Shown one piece after another: positions 55,365 through 63,666 of a DNA stretch of 64,000 nucleotides. The stretch comes from Caldilineaceae bacterium. GTDB taxonomy: Bacteria; Chloroflexota; Anaerolineae; Caldilineales; Caldilineaceae. Within the stretch, counting starts at the first letter, position 1. Every line of letters starts with the position of its first letter. Below the pieces are notes generated by a model. That model saw nothing but the letters and a program-made list of their open reading frames with translations, did not search any database and had not been told where the DNA came from. The position numbers and the translations under genes are program-made. Location of the stretch: positions 62,001 through 126,000 of the forward strand of contig JACKBA010000008.1 in NCBI GenBank assembly GCA_020634815.1, written 5' to 3'.

Positions 55365-58079
55365 ATGACAACGGTTCACACGCTCGAAAGCATTGCCCGG
55401 CTCCCCATGGCAGGGGACAACACCGCGATCGCGATCCGGCGACTGGAAGCCGGCGAACTGGTGCAGCTCGACGGCCGGGCAGTGCCCCTGTCGCACACGG
55501 TGCTGGAGGGCCACCGCTTCGCCGTGCAGCCCATCGATGCGGGCGAGTTGCTTCTCTCCTGGCAATTGCCTTTTGGCGCGGCGTTGCGGCCGATCGCGCC
55601 GGGCGACTACGTCTGCAACGAACGCACGCTCAAGTCGCTGCGCAGCCGCAGCGTGGCGGCCGAGTTGCCCGACAGCGCCAACTTCGCCGATCGCGCCATC
55701 GACTATGCCATCGACCCGGCGACCTTTCAGCCGGCGCCGCCCACCGCACCCGTCGTGCCGGCGCCCACCTTTCTCGGCTTCCGCCGCGGCGCGGATCGCG
55801 GCTGCGGCACGCGCAATTTCATCGTGCTCCTCGGCACCAGTTCGGCGACGGGCAGCTTTGTGCGGGCGCTGGAGGCGCGGCTCAAGGGCGCAGCGGATGC
55901 CTGGCCCAACATCGACGGCATCGTGGCGGCGGCGCACACCGAGGGCAGCGTACCCGACGCCAACAACCGCGGCCACGTCCTGCGCACGCTGGCGGGCTTC
56001 ATGGTGCACGCAAATGTGGGCGCCGTCCTGGCCGTCGATGCGGGCTGGGAGCCGGTCAACAACGCGGTGCTGCGCGCCTTCATGGCGGAGCACGGCTATC
56101 CCGTCGACGCGGTGCCGCACGCGTACCTGTCGCTGGCCGGCGCCTGGGAGACGGCGCTGGCGGAGGCTGAAGCCATCGTGCGCGGCTGGCTGCCGCAGGT
56201 CAACGCGGCCGAACGCACGCCGGTCTCCGCCGCCGAATTGAAGATCGCGCTCCAGTGCGGCGGCTCCGATGCCTTCTCGGGCGTCTCCGCCAACCCGCTC
56301 ATCGGCTGGGCCGCGCATCGCATCGTCGGCTATGGCGGCTACGCCAACATCGCCGAGACGCCCGAACTCATCGGCGCCGAGCCCTACATGCTGGCCCGCG
56401 TGCGTGACCTGGCGACTGCGCAGCGCTACGTGGCCATCCGCGACCGTTTCGTTGCCTACGCCGCCGCGCACGGCACCTCGGCCGAGGGCAACCCGTCCGA
56501 CGGCAACAAGCTGCGCGGCCTCTACAACATCATCCTCAAGTCCATCGGTGCGGCCATGAAGAAGCACCCGCAGACGCGCCTGGACTACGCCATCGACTAC
56601 AGCGAGCGCATGGCCGCGCCCGGCTTCTACTTCATGGACAGTCCCGGCCTCGACCTGGAAAGCGTGGCCGGGCAGATCGCAGCGGGCTGCACGGTCATCT
56701 ACTTCACGACAGGCAACGGCTCCGTGACCAACTTCCCCTTCGTGCCGACGATCAAGGTCGTGACCACGACGCCGCGCTTCCAGTTGCTGGCGCGCGACAT
56801 GGACGTCAACGCCGGCGCCTATCTCGACAGCACGCCCATGGAAACACTGGGTGAATCGCTGGTCGACCTGACCCTGCGCGTCGCTGCCGGCGAACGCACG
56901 GCCGGTGAGCGGGCGGGCCATGCCCAGGTGCAGATCTGGCGCAACTGGCGGCAAGGTGCGGAGGGGGAGAGGGCGAGAGGGGGAGATGCGGTCGGTGGAT
57001 CGGCCGCGCCGACGGGGCAGCCGATCGCGGTGATGGAGCCGCAGACGCGGCTGGCGTTCGCCTACGACGCGCTGGCGACGCCGGCGGGCGCGGTCTTCGA
57101 GCAGGTCGGGCTGATCGTGCCGACGAGCCTGTGCGCGGCGCAGGTAGCGCGCATGGCCGCGGACCGGCTCAACCGCCGGCAGGTCGGCATCGGACCGGGG
57201 CGAACGCGCTATGTTGCGCTGGTGCACACGGAAGGCTGTTCGGACGCGACGGGCGACGCGATCACCATGTCGGCGCCCACGCTGCTCGGCTATGCCACGC
57301 ACCGCATGGCGCAGCGCTGTCTGCTGCTGGAACACGGCTGCGAGGTGACACACAACGACTTCATGCGCCACCGGCTCGCCGAACTGGGCTACAATCTCGA
57401 CGACTTCGGCTGGGCGAGCGTGCAACTGGACGGCGGTATCGCCAGCGTGCTCGACCGCATCGAGGCGTGGTTTGCCGAGACCGCAGCGAGCGATCCGCAG
57501 CCGGCCGGCACACAGGGCAGCCTGGCTTCGCTGCGACTGGGGCTCATGGCGACGGCGCCCCTTCCCGCCGATGCCGCCGGCGCGCTGGCTGTCCTTGCCA
57601 CCAACATCGCAGCGGCCGGCGGCACGGTGGTCGCTGCCCAGTCGGGCTACCTGCTCCATTCGCCGGCGTTTGTCGCCGCCACCTTGGGCGCAGACAAACC
57701 ACCGTCACCCACGCTCCGCTATTCGGGCAAGCCAGAGGCGCCGGGCTTCCACGTCATGGCGACGCCGACCGACCATCCGGTGGAGATCCTCACGGGGCTG
57801 GGCACGACGGGAGTGGATGTTGTCGTGGTGTACACCGGCGCGCATCCGGTGCAGGGACATCCGCTCGTGCCGGTGCTGGAGATCGCCACGGCAGAGGGCT
57901 GCCCGCCGGACATCGCTCGTGATCTCGATTTGTTGCTGGATGGTGATGTAGAGGACTGGCCGGCGCAAATTCTGGCGCGGTTAGGGGATCTGGCCGCGCA
58001 TCGCTATGTGCCAGCGCGCTTGAGCCTGGGCAACATCGACTTTCAGATTACGCGTGGATTGATGGGAATTTCGTTGTAG
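55365..58079 (+). CDS. Long UxaA/altronate-dehydratase-family protein with a duplicated catalytic segment
   Basis: A 904-aa protein, nearly twice the usual length. An SAF-like N-domain (HRFAVQPIDAGELLLSWQLP, then IAPGDYVCNE) is followed by a complete UxaA/GarD catalytic part: RGCGTRNFIVLLGTSSATGS, IALQCGGSDAFSGVSANPLI, FMDSPGLDLESVAGQIAAGC and FTTGNGSVT. Its HTEGS motif lacks the Cys usual at this place. After a Gly/Arg-rich low-complexity insert (~530-550) a second segment starts (VGLIVPTSLCAAQVARMAAD), with HTEGCSDATGD restoring the Cys. Family members dehydrate altronate, galactarate or similar sugar acids using iron. ATG 55365 has AAAGG upstream. It may act on a uronate or aldonate; the exact substrate is not deducible. 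Confidence 0.85.
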   Translation: MTTVHTLESIARLPMAGDNTAIAIRRLEAGELVQLDGRAVPLSHTVLEGHRFAVQPIDAGELLLSWQLPFGAALRPIAPGDYVCNERTLKSLRSRSVAAELPDSANFADRAIDYAIDPATFQPAPPTAPVVPAPTFLGFRRGADRGCGTRNFIVLLGTSSATGSFVRALEARLKGAADAWPNIDGIVAAAHTEGSVPDANNRGHVLRTLAGFMVHANVGAVLAVDAGWEPVNNAVLRAFMAEHGYPVDAVPHAYLSLAGAWETALAEAEAIVRGWLPQVNAAERTPVSAAELKIALQCGGSDAFSGVSANPLIGWAAHRIVGYGGYANIAETPELIGAEPYMLARVRDLATAQRYVAIRDRFVAYAAAHGTSAEGNPSDGNKLRGLYNIILKSIGAAMKKHPQTRLDYAIDYSERMAAPGFYFMDSPGLDLESVAGQIAAGCTVIYFTTGNGSVTNFPFVPTIKVVTTTPRFQLLARDMDVNAGAYLDSTPMETLGESLVDLTLRVAAGERTAGERAGHAQVQIWRNWRQGAEGERARGGDAVGGSAAPTGQPIAVMEPQTRLAFAYDALATPAGAVFEQVGLIVPTSLCAAQVARMAADRLNRRQVGIGPGRTRYVALVHTEGCSDATGDAITMSAPTLLGYATHRMAQRCLLLEHGCEVTHNDFMRHRLAELGYNLDDFGWASVQLDGGIASVLDRIEAWFAETAASDPQPAGTQGSLASLRLGLMATAPLPADAAGALAVLATNIAAAGGTVVAAQSGYLLHSPAFVAATLGADKPPSPTLRYSGKPEAPGFHVMATPTDHPVEILTGLGTTGVDVVVVYTGAHPVQGHPLVPVLEIATAEGCPPDIARDLDLLLDGDVEDWPAQILARLGDLAAHRYVPARLSLGNIDFQITRGLMGISL
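56958..56991 (+). repeat. G-rich low-complexity insert in the UxaA-like gene
   Basis: A purine-rich run (GCGGAGGGGGAGAGGGCGAG and following) encodes an Arg/Gly/Glu linker between the two catalytic segments. Its base composition differs sharply from the flanks and resembles the other G-rich repeats at 31175-31285 and 53252-53345. Confidence 0.5.
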
Positions 58080-58080
58080 A

Positions 58081-58163
58081 TGTCACCAAATTTCGGTGAC
58101 ACGATCCGTAGTGATGGCTTCAGCCATTTCAGAGCAAGTCAACGACTGAAGTCGTCACTACGG
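58081..58163. repeat. Palindromic REP-like element after the UxaA-like gene
   Basis: Two nested inverted repeats. TGTCACC-N7-GGTGACA lies at 58081-58101. CCGTAGTGATGGCTTCAG (from 58106) faces CTGAAGTCGTCACTACGG (ending 58163), imperfect arms bounded by CCGTAGTGA/TCACTACGG. It is intergenic, without T runs. Related TAGTGACG-A-CTTCAG palindromes are a common type of dispersed element in Chloroflexota and cyanobacteria, but I cannot search for copies. Confidence 0.55.
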
Positions 58164-58227
58164 TGAGAATCGTCAACGATTGCATCTGGAGAATCATTGG
58201 AAGCTGCGATCACCGGGACCGTCACCG

Positions 58228-58839
58228 TCAATCGTTGTCAGCAAATACTTCGGCGACCGCCACCGAGAACTCGGCCAGCAACACCGACTGCGCCCGTTCG
58301 CCGGCGGCGAAGACACCGTGAACGCGGTAGCTGCCATCTTCCAGCGTGAGCACCGTAATCGTGCGCGGGCGGCGATCGACGATCCAATATTCGGCGATGC
58401 CGGCGCGTGCATATTCGTCCCGTTTCGTCACCAGGTCGCGATTCGGGTCGTCCGGGCTGACAACTTCAATGACGAGATCGGCGCCATCCCAATACTGCTC
58501 GTGGCGACGGTCGTCATGGTCGGCGTGCAGGAAGACGATGTCCGGCTCTCGGAACTTTCCCGGCCACAGGCGCACTGGAAATGGCGCCATCAAAACTGTG
58601 CCGAGTCGGAGTGAGTGGACATGGACAGCCAGCAATTGCAGAAGGAAGAGGACGATGCGTTGATGGCGTTCGCCAGGCATGGCCAGCACCTCCAGGTTGC
58701 CATCCGAGTATTCGACACAGCGGTTCGTCTGAAGGCCAAGATACTCCGGCTCTGACCAGGCGCCCTGACTGGGAAAGAGGTACGCGATCTCCCACGTCGG
58801 TTCACTGTCTGCTTTGGCGGTTCTGAAATCGACGGCCAT
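58228..58839 (-). CDS. Uma2 family endonuclease-like protein (DUF820)
   Basis: A 203-aa protein of the Uma2/DUF820 family, a PD-(D/E)XK nuclease fold. The core motif is EPDIVFLHADH, followed by DLVIEVVSPDDPNRDLVTKR and DEYARAGIAEYWIVD, with the expected Asp, Glu and Lys. A substrate has not been established for the family, which is expanded in Chloroflexota and cyanobacteria. ATG 58839 (MAVDFRTAK) is preferred because AGGAGG lies five bases upstream. It is single on the minus strand, next to the REP-like element and downstream of the SH3 lipoprotein gene. Confidence 0.93.
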   Translation of the reverse strand: MAVDFRTAKADSEPTWEIAYLFPSQGAWSEPEYLGLQTNRCVEYSDGNLEVLAMPGERHQRIVLFLLQLLAVHVHSLRLGTVLMAPFPVRLWPGKFREPDIVFLHADHDDRRHEQYWDGADLVIEVVSPDDPNRDLVTKRDEYARAGIAEYWIVDRRPRTITVLTLEDGSYRVHGVFAAGERAQSVLLAEFSVAVAEVFADND

Positions 58840-58871
58840 GATAGCCTCCTCTCCAGAATTCAATTAGCAAC

Positions 58872-59933
58872 TCATCCCTGGTCGAACTGCATCCAGACTT
58901 CGCCCTGGCCGTCGGGGATGGAGACCGAAAAGGTCTGGCTGTCGCGCTCGCCGTTGCCATCCAGCACCCAGATGGCATAGTTGCCGGCCACGGTGCCGCC
59001 CGGGATGGAACTGGGCGCGATTTTGACCTCGTAGTTGTACTCGCCAAGCGTCCCCTGCTGATCCTGCAACGCGATGCTACGGATGGCGTCGGAGATGGGC
59101 AGCTTCTGGCCGTCCTTTTCCATCCACACGAAGTAACTGCCCTGCGGCTGGCCGCCTTCGACACCGCTGTGGATAAAGTGCAGTTGCAGCTTGAGTTCGC
59201 CGCCGCCGTTGTTGGCAAAGCTGGGGCCGCCGCGCAACTTGAACTTGCAGCCGTCGCCGCCGATGCCGGCGCAGGGATCGGCCGCGGGCGGCGGCGCCGG
59301 TTCGGGCGTGGCGGTGGGTTCGGCCGGGGCGGGCTGCGCCGGCGCCGGCTGGGCAGCGGGCGCTTCGGCTATGGGCTGCGGCGCGGCCGGAATGTCGGTG
59401 ATGACCGGAGCAGAACTCTCGTTGTCTTCATCGGTCAGGTCGTCGAAGACCCAGACTTCCTGGCCGTTGACACAGCAGATCTTCCACCACGTCTTGCTCT
59501 CGTTGCGCCCCACGATCGTGAACTCCTGCCCCTGGTTCACGGTGCCGGCCAGACCGTACTCGGTGCCTGGCCCCAGCCGCACGTTGACCGCATCCTGCTT
59601 GACCGTGAGTTTGGGCACGGGCGTCGCCGTGGGTTCGGCCGCGGGCGCCGCAGTATCACCCTCGGCAGCAGGAGCTTCCTGGGCAGCGGCCGAGGTGTTT
59701 GCGTCGAGGGCAATGACCTGGGTCGCGGCGACGGTCGGTTCCGGCGTAGGCGGCTGTTCCGCCGCTGGAGCGGTGGGCGTGAAGGTCGGCACCAGCGGGC
59801 GGGCGACGGCTGCAGTGGGCGTCGGCTCTTCGCCGCCGCCGCCAAAAAGGATTCCACAACCACTCAGCACAGTGGCTGCCCCAAGGAGCATGGAGAGAAT
59901 CAGTGTATGCCGCAGTTTGCCCTTCATCTTCAA
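58872..59933 (-). CDS. SH3-domain lipoprotein with Pro/Ala-rich linkers
   Basis: A 353-aa exported lipoprotein with lipobox VLSGC (LILSMLLGAATVLSGCG). A Pro/Thr/Ala-rich linker (~30-105) precedes a bacterial SH3 domain (TVKQDAVNVRLGPGTEYGLA, then FTIVGRNESKTWWKICCVNG) ending near residue 165. A second Pro-rich linker follows, and a C-terminal all-beta domain (~245-353) has KFKLRGGPSFANNGGGELKL and ends in FDQG. SH3 domains bind peptidoglycan, so a cell-surface role is likely. Cys residues in the SH3 domain (KICCVNG) and the C-terminal domain (DPCAG, GDGCK) may pair. The start at ATG 59933 or the one six bases later (MKGK) is possible. Confidence 0.87.
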   Translation of the reverse strand: MKMKGKLRHTLILSMLLGAATVLSGCGILFGGGGEEPTPTAAVARPLVPTFTPTAPAAEQPPTPEPTVAATQVIALDANTSAAAQEAPAAEGDTAAPAAEPTATPVPKLTVKQDAVNVRLGPGTEYGLAGTVNQGQEFTIVGRNESKTWWKICCVNGQEVWVFDDLTDEDNESSAPVITDIPAAPQPIAEAPAAQPAPAQPAPAEPTATPEPAPPPAADPCAGIGGDGCKFKLRGGPSFANNGGGELKLQLHFIHSGVEGGQPQGSYFVWMEKDGQKLPISDAIRSIALQDQQGTLGEYNYEVKIAPSSIPGGTVAGNYAIWVLDGNGERDSQTFSVSIPDGQGEVWMQFDQG

Positions 59934-60025
59934 CCTTCCCTATCCAGTCTTCCCTGCTATACTCAGCGCCGGGTGATCCCCCGCGCACCATTGCACATGA
60001 AAAATGCCTGTGGCATAGTACCACT

Positions 60026-60538
60026 ATGATCCAGCAGCCCGACAACTTGCCCGACGATCAGATCGAAGTCTGGCAGCAGGCCGTGGAATACTTCGAGCGC
60101 GCGTATCGCATGCAACTGCAGGGCGATATCGCCAGCGCGATCCACGACTACAAGGTGTCGATTCGCCTCTTCCCCACGGCGGAAGCGTGCACCTTCCTCG
60201 GCTGGGTCTTTGCGCACCTCAAATTATATGACGCCGCCATCGCTGCCTGTAAGCGGGCCATCGAGATCGATCCGACCTTCGGCAACCCATACAACGACAT
60301 TGGCGCCTACCTCCTGGAGGAAGACCGGGCCGCGGAGGCAGTGCCGTGGCTGGAGCAGGCCATCCTGGCGCCGCGCTACGAGGCGCGCGTCTTCGCCTAC
60401 TTCAACCTGGGCCGTGCTCGTGAACGGCTGGGCGACTGGTACCGGGCGCTCGACCTCTACCAGCAGGCCATCGCCGAGTCAGCGGAGTTTCGCCCGGCGC
60501 AACATGCAGCCCATCGCCTGCTCACGCGGCTGAACTAG
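60026..60538 (+). CDS. TPR repeat protein
   Basis: A 170-aa cytosolic protein with at least three tetratricopeptide repeats: AVEYFERAYRMQLQGDIASA, then ACTFLGWVFAHLKLYDAAIA, then PYNDIGAYLLEEDRAAEAVP and a final FNLGRARERLGDWYRALDLY. It probably serves as a protein-interaction scaffold; partners are unknown. ATG 60026 is preferred to earlier frame extensions, which overlap the divergent promoter of the SH3 lipoprotein gene. The stop lies four bases past the stop of convergent xseA. Confidence 0.85.
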   Translation: MIQQPDNLPDDQIEVWQQAVEYFERAYRMQLQGDIASAIHDYKVSIRLFPTAEACTFLGWVFAHLKLYDAAIAACKRAIEIDPTFGNPYNDIGAYLLEEDRAAEAVPWLEQAILAPRYEARVFAYFNLGRARERLGDWYRALDLYQQAIAESAEFRPAQHAAHRLLTRLN

Positions 60539-61746
60539 CCCTCGCCAGCGACGACGACGCCATAGGAGCCGCGTGCAGCGCGCACGTCGAGCGGTTCGCC
60601 CGCGCTGACCGCCGCCGGGTCGACGACAATCTCGCCCGACCGGCGCCGCACGATGCTGTAGCCACGCTGGAGGACGCGCGACGGGTTCAGCGATTCCAGG
60701 CGCTGGGCCGCAGCCAGGCGGCGCTCGGCACGCCGCGCCAGTGCACGGAGCACGGCAAAGTGCAGGCGGCGCTCGCGCTCGTCGAGACGCTGGCGTTGCT
60801 CGTCCAGCCGGCGGCGCGGGTGCACCAAATCCAGGCGGCGGCGCACGTTCGCCAGCGCGCGTTCTTCCTGCCCGATGCGCCGCGCCGCGCGCTGCTGCAG
60901 CGCTTGCATCGTCGCTCGCAACTGGCCAATCGCCTCGGCACGATCGGGCACGGCACCAGCGGCGGCGGCTGATGGCGTTGGCGCGCGAACGTCGGCCACA
61001 AAGTCGGCGATGGTGAAATCGACCTCATGGCCGACACCGGCAATGGTGGGGATGGCGCTGGCGGCAATGGCGCGTGCCACGCCTTCGTCGTTGAAGGCCC
61101 ACAGATCCTCGATGCTGCCGCCGCCGCGGGCGACGAGGAGCGTGTCGATGGGCTCCACGTCGCGGCTGTAGCGATTGGCGGTCTCGATCGCGGCCACGAT
61201 GCGCGCCGGCGCTTCGGCGCCCTGCACCAGCGTCGAGAAGACCACGACATCTACCAGCGGCCAGCGCGCCGACAGCACGCGCAGGATGTCGCGCAGTGCG
61301 GCCGCGTCGGCACTGGTCACGACGCCGATGCGGCGCGGCAGGGACGTGACCGGCCGCTTGCGTTCTTCGTCGAAGAGCCCCTCGGCCGCCAGCTTCTCCT
61401 TGAGCGCCTCGAAACGTGCATAGAGCTGGCCCTTGCCGGCCGGCTGGAGGCGATTGACGTAGAGTTGGTAGGCGCCATTCTCCGGGTAGACGCCCACGTA
61501 GCCGTGCGCGACGACCTGGTCGCCCTCGCGCGGCAGCCACGATTGCGCCTGCGCGGCGTTCCGCCACATGACGGCGGTGATGGTCGCACCGCTGTCCTTG
61601 AGCCGGAAATAGATGTGGCCGCTGGCAGCGCGCTTCCAGTTGCTGACCTCGCCCAGGACTTGCAGATCGCGCAGCGCGTCATCCTGTTCGAGCAGTTGTC
61701 GTATGTGTAGTGTGACCGCTGTCACGGTCAGGGCTGCTGGTGGCAT
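60535..61746 (-). CDS. xseA: Exodeoxyribonuclease VII large subunit
   Basis: A 403-aa protein with the OB fold VTAVTLHIRQLLEQDDAL, then VLGEVSNWKRAASGHIYFRL, and the XseA catalytic block LLVARGGGSIEDLWAFNDE followed by GVGHEVDFTIADFVADVRAP and TPSAAAAG. A coiled-coil segment (~260-345) carries many Arg/Leu heptads. It ends with the typical GYSIVRR-type C-terminus. With XseB it degrades single-stranded DNA. No xseB is present next to it (the convergent neighbour is a TPR gene), so the small subunit must be elsewhere. ATG 61746 is used. Confidence 0.94.
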   Translation of the reverse strand: MPPAALTVTAVTLHIRQLLEQDDALRDLQVLGEVSNWKRAASGHIYFRLKDSGATITAVMWRNAAQAQSWLPREGDQVVAHGYVGVYPENGAYQLYVNRLQPAGKGQLYARFEALKEKLAAEGLFDEERKRPVTSLPRRIGVVTSADAAALRDILRVLSARWPLVDVVVFSTLVQGAEAPARIVAAIETANRYSRDVEPIDTLLVARGGGSIEDLWAFNDEGVARAIAASAIPTIAGVGHEVDFTIADFVADVRAPTPSAAAAGAVPDRAEAIGQLRATMQALQQRAARRIGQEERALANVRRRLDLVHPRRRLDEQRQRLDERERRLHFAVLRALARRAERRLAAAQRLESLNPSRVLQRGYSIVRRRSGEIVVDPAAVSAGEPLDVRAARGSYGVVVAGEG

Positions 61747-61775
61747 TAGCGTTTTTGAAAAGAACCTGACGACAC

Positions 61776-61804
61776 TTGGTGATTGTGGTGTATCATTGTA
61801 ACAT
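61776..61804 (+). promoter_or_regulatory. Candidate promoter of the second LPLIRR secreted-protein gene
   Basis: TTGGTG (61776-61781), a 17-base spacer and TAACAT (61799-61804). This places transcription of the gene starting at ATG 61928 near 61811. Moderate match to sigma70 consensus. Confidence 0.35.
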
Positions 61805-61927
61805 AGCGCCGCTTAATCGCTTATGGCCGGCTCTACCGGAGAGCCCGTCGCGTTGCCTCGTGCAGAAGATGGAGTCGTTGGCCGGCCCGTTTGCTGCGCG
61901 TATCGGTCAGGATAGTCAAACAGCAAA

Positions 61928-63496
61928 ATGAGCGCACCCGCCAAACCCGAACTGCGGAACAGTCGACATACCTCCCTTCTACTGGCAAGCCCGATGCTGG
62001 CAGCGCTGGCCTGCGTGCTGCTCTGGATCCTGTTGACGCCAGGAAAAGCCCTGGCCGGCACGCCGCAGCCCCCGCCGCCGCCGGATACGCCGGACATTTT
62101 CCTGGTCGATGCAAGTGCTGTGCAGCCGGCCGCCGAGGCCGACAACGAAATCGGCATCCGCGCACGTCTTACGGTTGGCCGCCTTGCCGACAAGCCGGAA
62201 GACAAGAGCTACGAAGAATACTGCCCGCCCGGCAAGAGCGTCGAGGCGGCGGCAGATGACGACATTTTTTACTGCTATCGCCTTGAAAACACGGGCGACC
62301 AGACGCTGCTGCTGCACACGCTGGTCGACAGCCGCTTCGGCGAGATCTTCGGCATGAGGGTGTTGACCGCCGCTCCCGGCGCGTTGATCGGTTATTACCG
62401 CATCGGGGCAGCGCGCGTCCGACATACCGACTACATGACCTGGACGGCGATCACCGATAACGACGAACCGCTGACCGACTTCAGCAGGGCCGATGTCATC
62501 GTGCCGGCGCTGGACTTGACGGTGACGGCCGGCATCGACCCCGCCACCTGTGCGGCGCCCGGCCCACTGATGCTGGAACGGGCGGGCACGGCCGTCTTCT
62601 GCCTGGAAGTGCACAATCCAAACGAGTTTGCGCTCAAGGAGCATCGCGCCTTCGACGCCGCCGGGGTGGAAGTGGCGCTGCCGGCCGGACTGGAACTTGC
62701 GCCCGGTGCCAGCACCTTTGTGACGACGACGGCCCCGGTGACAACGCCCACGTTCAGCCGCTATACCTGGACGGCGAGAAGCGTCACAAAGTCGACACCG
62801 GTCACCGTAACCAACCAGGTCGAGGTGCGCACGCCGCACATCACGACGGCGCTGCTCGTGGCCGATCCCGCCTGGCCGAATTGCGTCACCAACACGCTGA
62901 CCGTCACCGTTGGGAGCAACGTGCTCTTCTGTTATTTCGTCATCAACGATGGCAGCATCCCGTTCGAAGGGCACGTGGTGACCGACAGCGTATCCGGCAA
63001 GGTCGGCGACTTTGCGAGGCCGCTTCCCCCCAATGACACCTACGGCTTCGCCATCACGCGCACGCTGACGGCAACGACCGAAGCCGGCTCCCTCTGGCGC
63101 GCCACCGGGGCCGGAGACATTGCCGTGGAGGCGGCGGCCTCGGCGGCCGTCTTCGTGGTCGAGCCGGCGCGGCTGTCCGTGCGCGTTTACGTCAACGATG
63201 GCACGCCGCCGTCGGGAAGCAACGGTCTGCCCGGCATCGTCGTCGAATTGACCGCCCCGACGACTGTAACCCAGAGCCAAACCTCCGACGAATTCGGGAC
63301 AGCCACCTTTCTCAACCTGGTACCAGGCGACTACAAGGTCGAAATAGTCGACACCTCGGCGCTGAAAAACGTGACCCCTCTCACCGGCGCAATCACGGTT
63401 GCGACGGTGTTCGAAGGCGCCGCCGTCAGCGTACAATTCCCCTTCACCGGCACGACGCCCACACGCTACCAGCATCTGCCGCTCATCCGGCGCTAA
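61928..63496 (+). CDS. Secreted protein with DUF11/Cna-B-like modules and C-terminal LPLIRR
   Basis: A 522-aa exported protein. The signal peptide region is LLLASPMLAALACVLLWILL. Mature modules are all-beta: FYCYRLENTGDQTLLLHTLV, TAVFCLEVHNPNEFALKEHR and VLFCYFVINDGSIPFEGHVV each look like DUF11-type repeats with one Cys. A Cna-B-like domain (~415-500) has VRVYVNDGTPPSGSNGLPG and ends in GDYKVEIVDTSA. The chain ends FTGTTPTRYQHLPLIRR, comparable to EWIFLPLMRR of the 1213-aa surface protein. This suggests a common export or anchoring route. It is probably monocistronic. Confidence 0.8.
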   Translation: MSAPAKPELRNSRHTSLLLASPMLAALACVLLWILLTPGKALAGTPQPPPPPDTPDIFLVDASAVQPAAEADNEIGIRARLTVGRLADKPEDKSYEEYCPPGKSVEAAADDDIFYCYRLENTGDQTLLLHTLVDSRFGEIFGMRVLTAAPGALIGYYRIGAARVRHTDYMTWTAITDNDEPLTDFSRADVIVPALDLTVTAGIDPATCAAPGPLMLERAGTAVFCLEVHNPNEFALKEHRAFDAAGVEVALPAGLELAPGASTFVTTTAPVTTPTFSRYTWTARSVTKSTPVTVTNQVEVRTPHITTALLVADPAWPNCVTNTLTVTVGSNVLFCYFVINDGSIPFEGHVVTDSVSGKVGDFARPLPPNDTYGFAITRTLTATTEAGSLWRATGAGDIAVEAAASAAVFVVEPARLSVRVYVNDGTPPSGSNGLPGIVVELTAPTTVTQSQTSDEFGTATFLNLVPGDYKVEIVDTSALKNVTPLTGAITVATVFEGAAVSVQFPFTGTTPTRYQHLPLIRR

Positions 63497-63596
63497 CTGC
63501 TGCGCGGCGACTCCCTGGCCCCTGCCGCGGCCCCATTGCACCGCGCCCGCAACCCTTTTCCGCACATTGTCTCTGCCATCTGGCCAGAATTGGCCC

Positions 63597-63656
63597 TTTA
63601 CAAAGCCCATTGTCCAGATACAATAGACACATTGTTCGCCAAGATGCAGACATTGT
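63597..63656 (+). promoter_or_regulatory. Promoter and operator of the GntR regulator gene
   Basis: TTTACA (63597-63602), 16-base spacer, TACAAT (63619-63624). ATTGT-N6-ACAAT (63609-63624) is a perfect inverted repeat over the -10. ACATTGT or CCATTGT recurs at 63564-63570, 63607-63613, 63629-63635 and 63650-63656. The inverted repeat over -10 suggests autorepression. Confidence 0.65.
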
Positions 63657-63666
63657 CCCTACCGTC

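Noticed and set aside
55218..57659. 813-aa minus-strand ORF opposite the UxaA-like gene
   Set aside because: Shadow rich in Arg, Gly and His with no domain; the plus-strand frame carries UxaA motifs.
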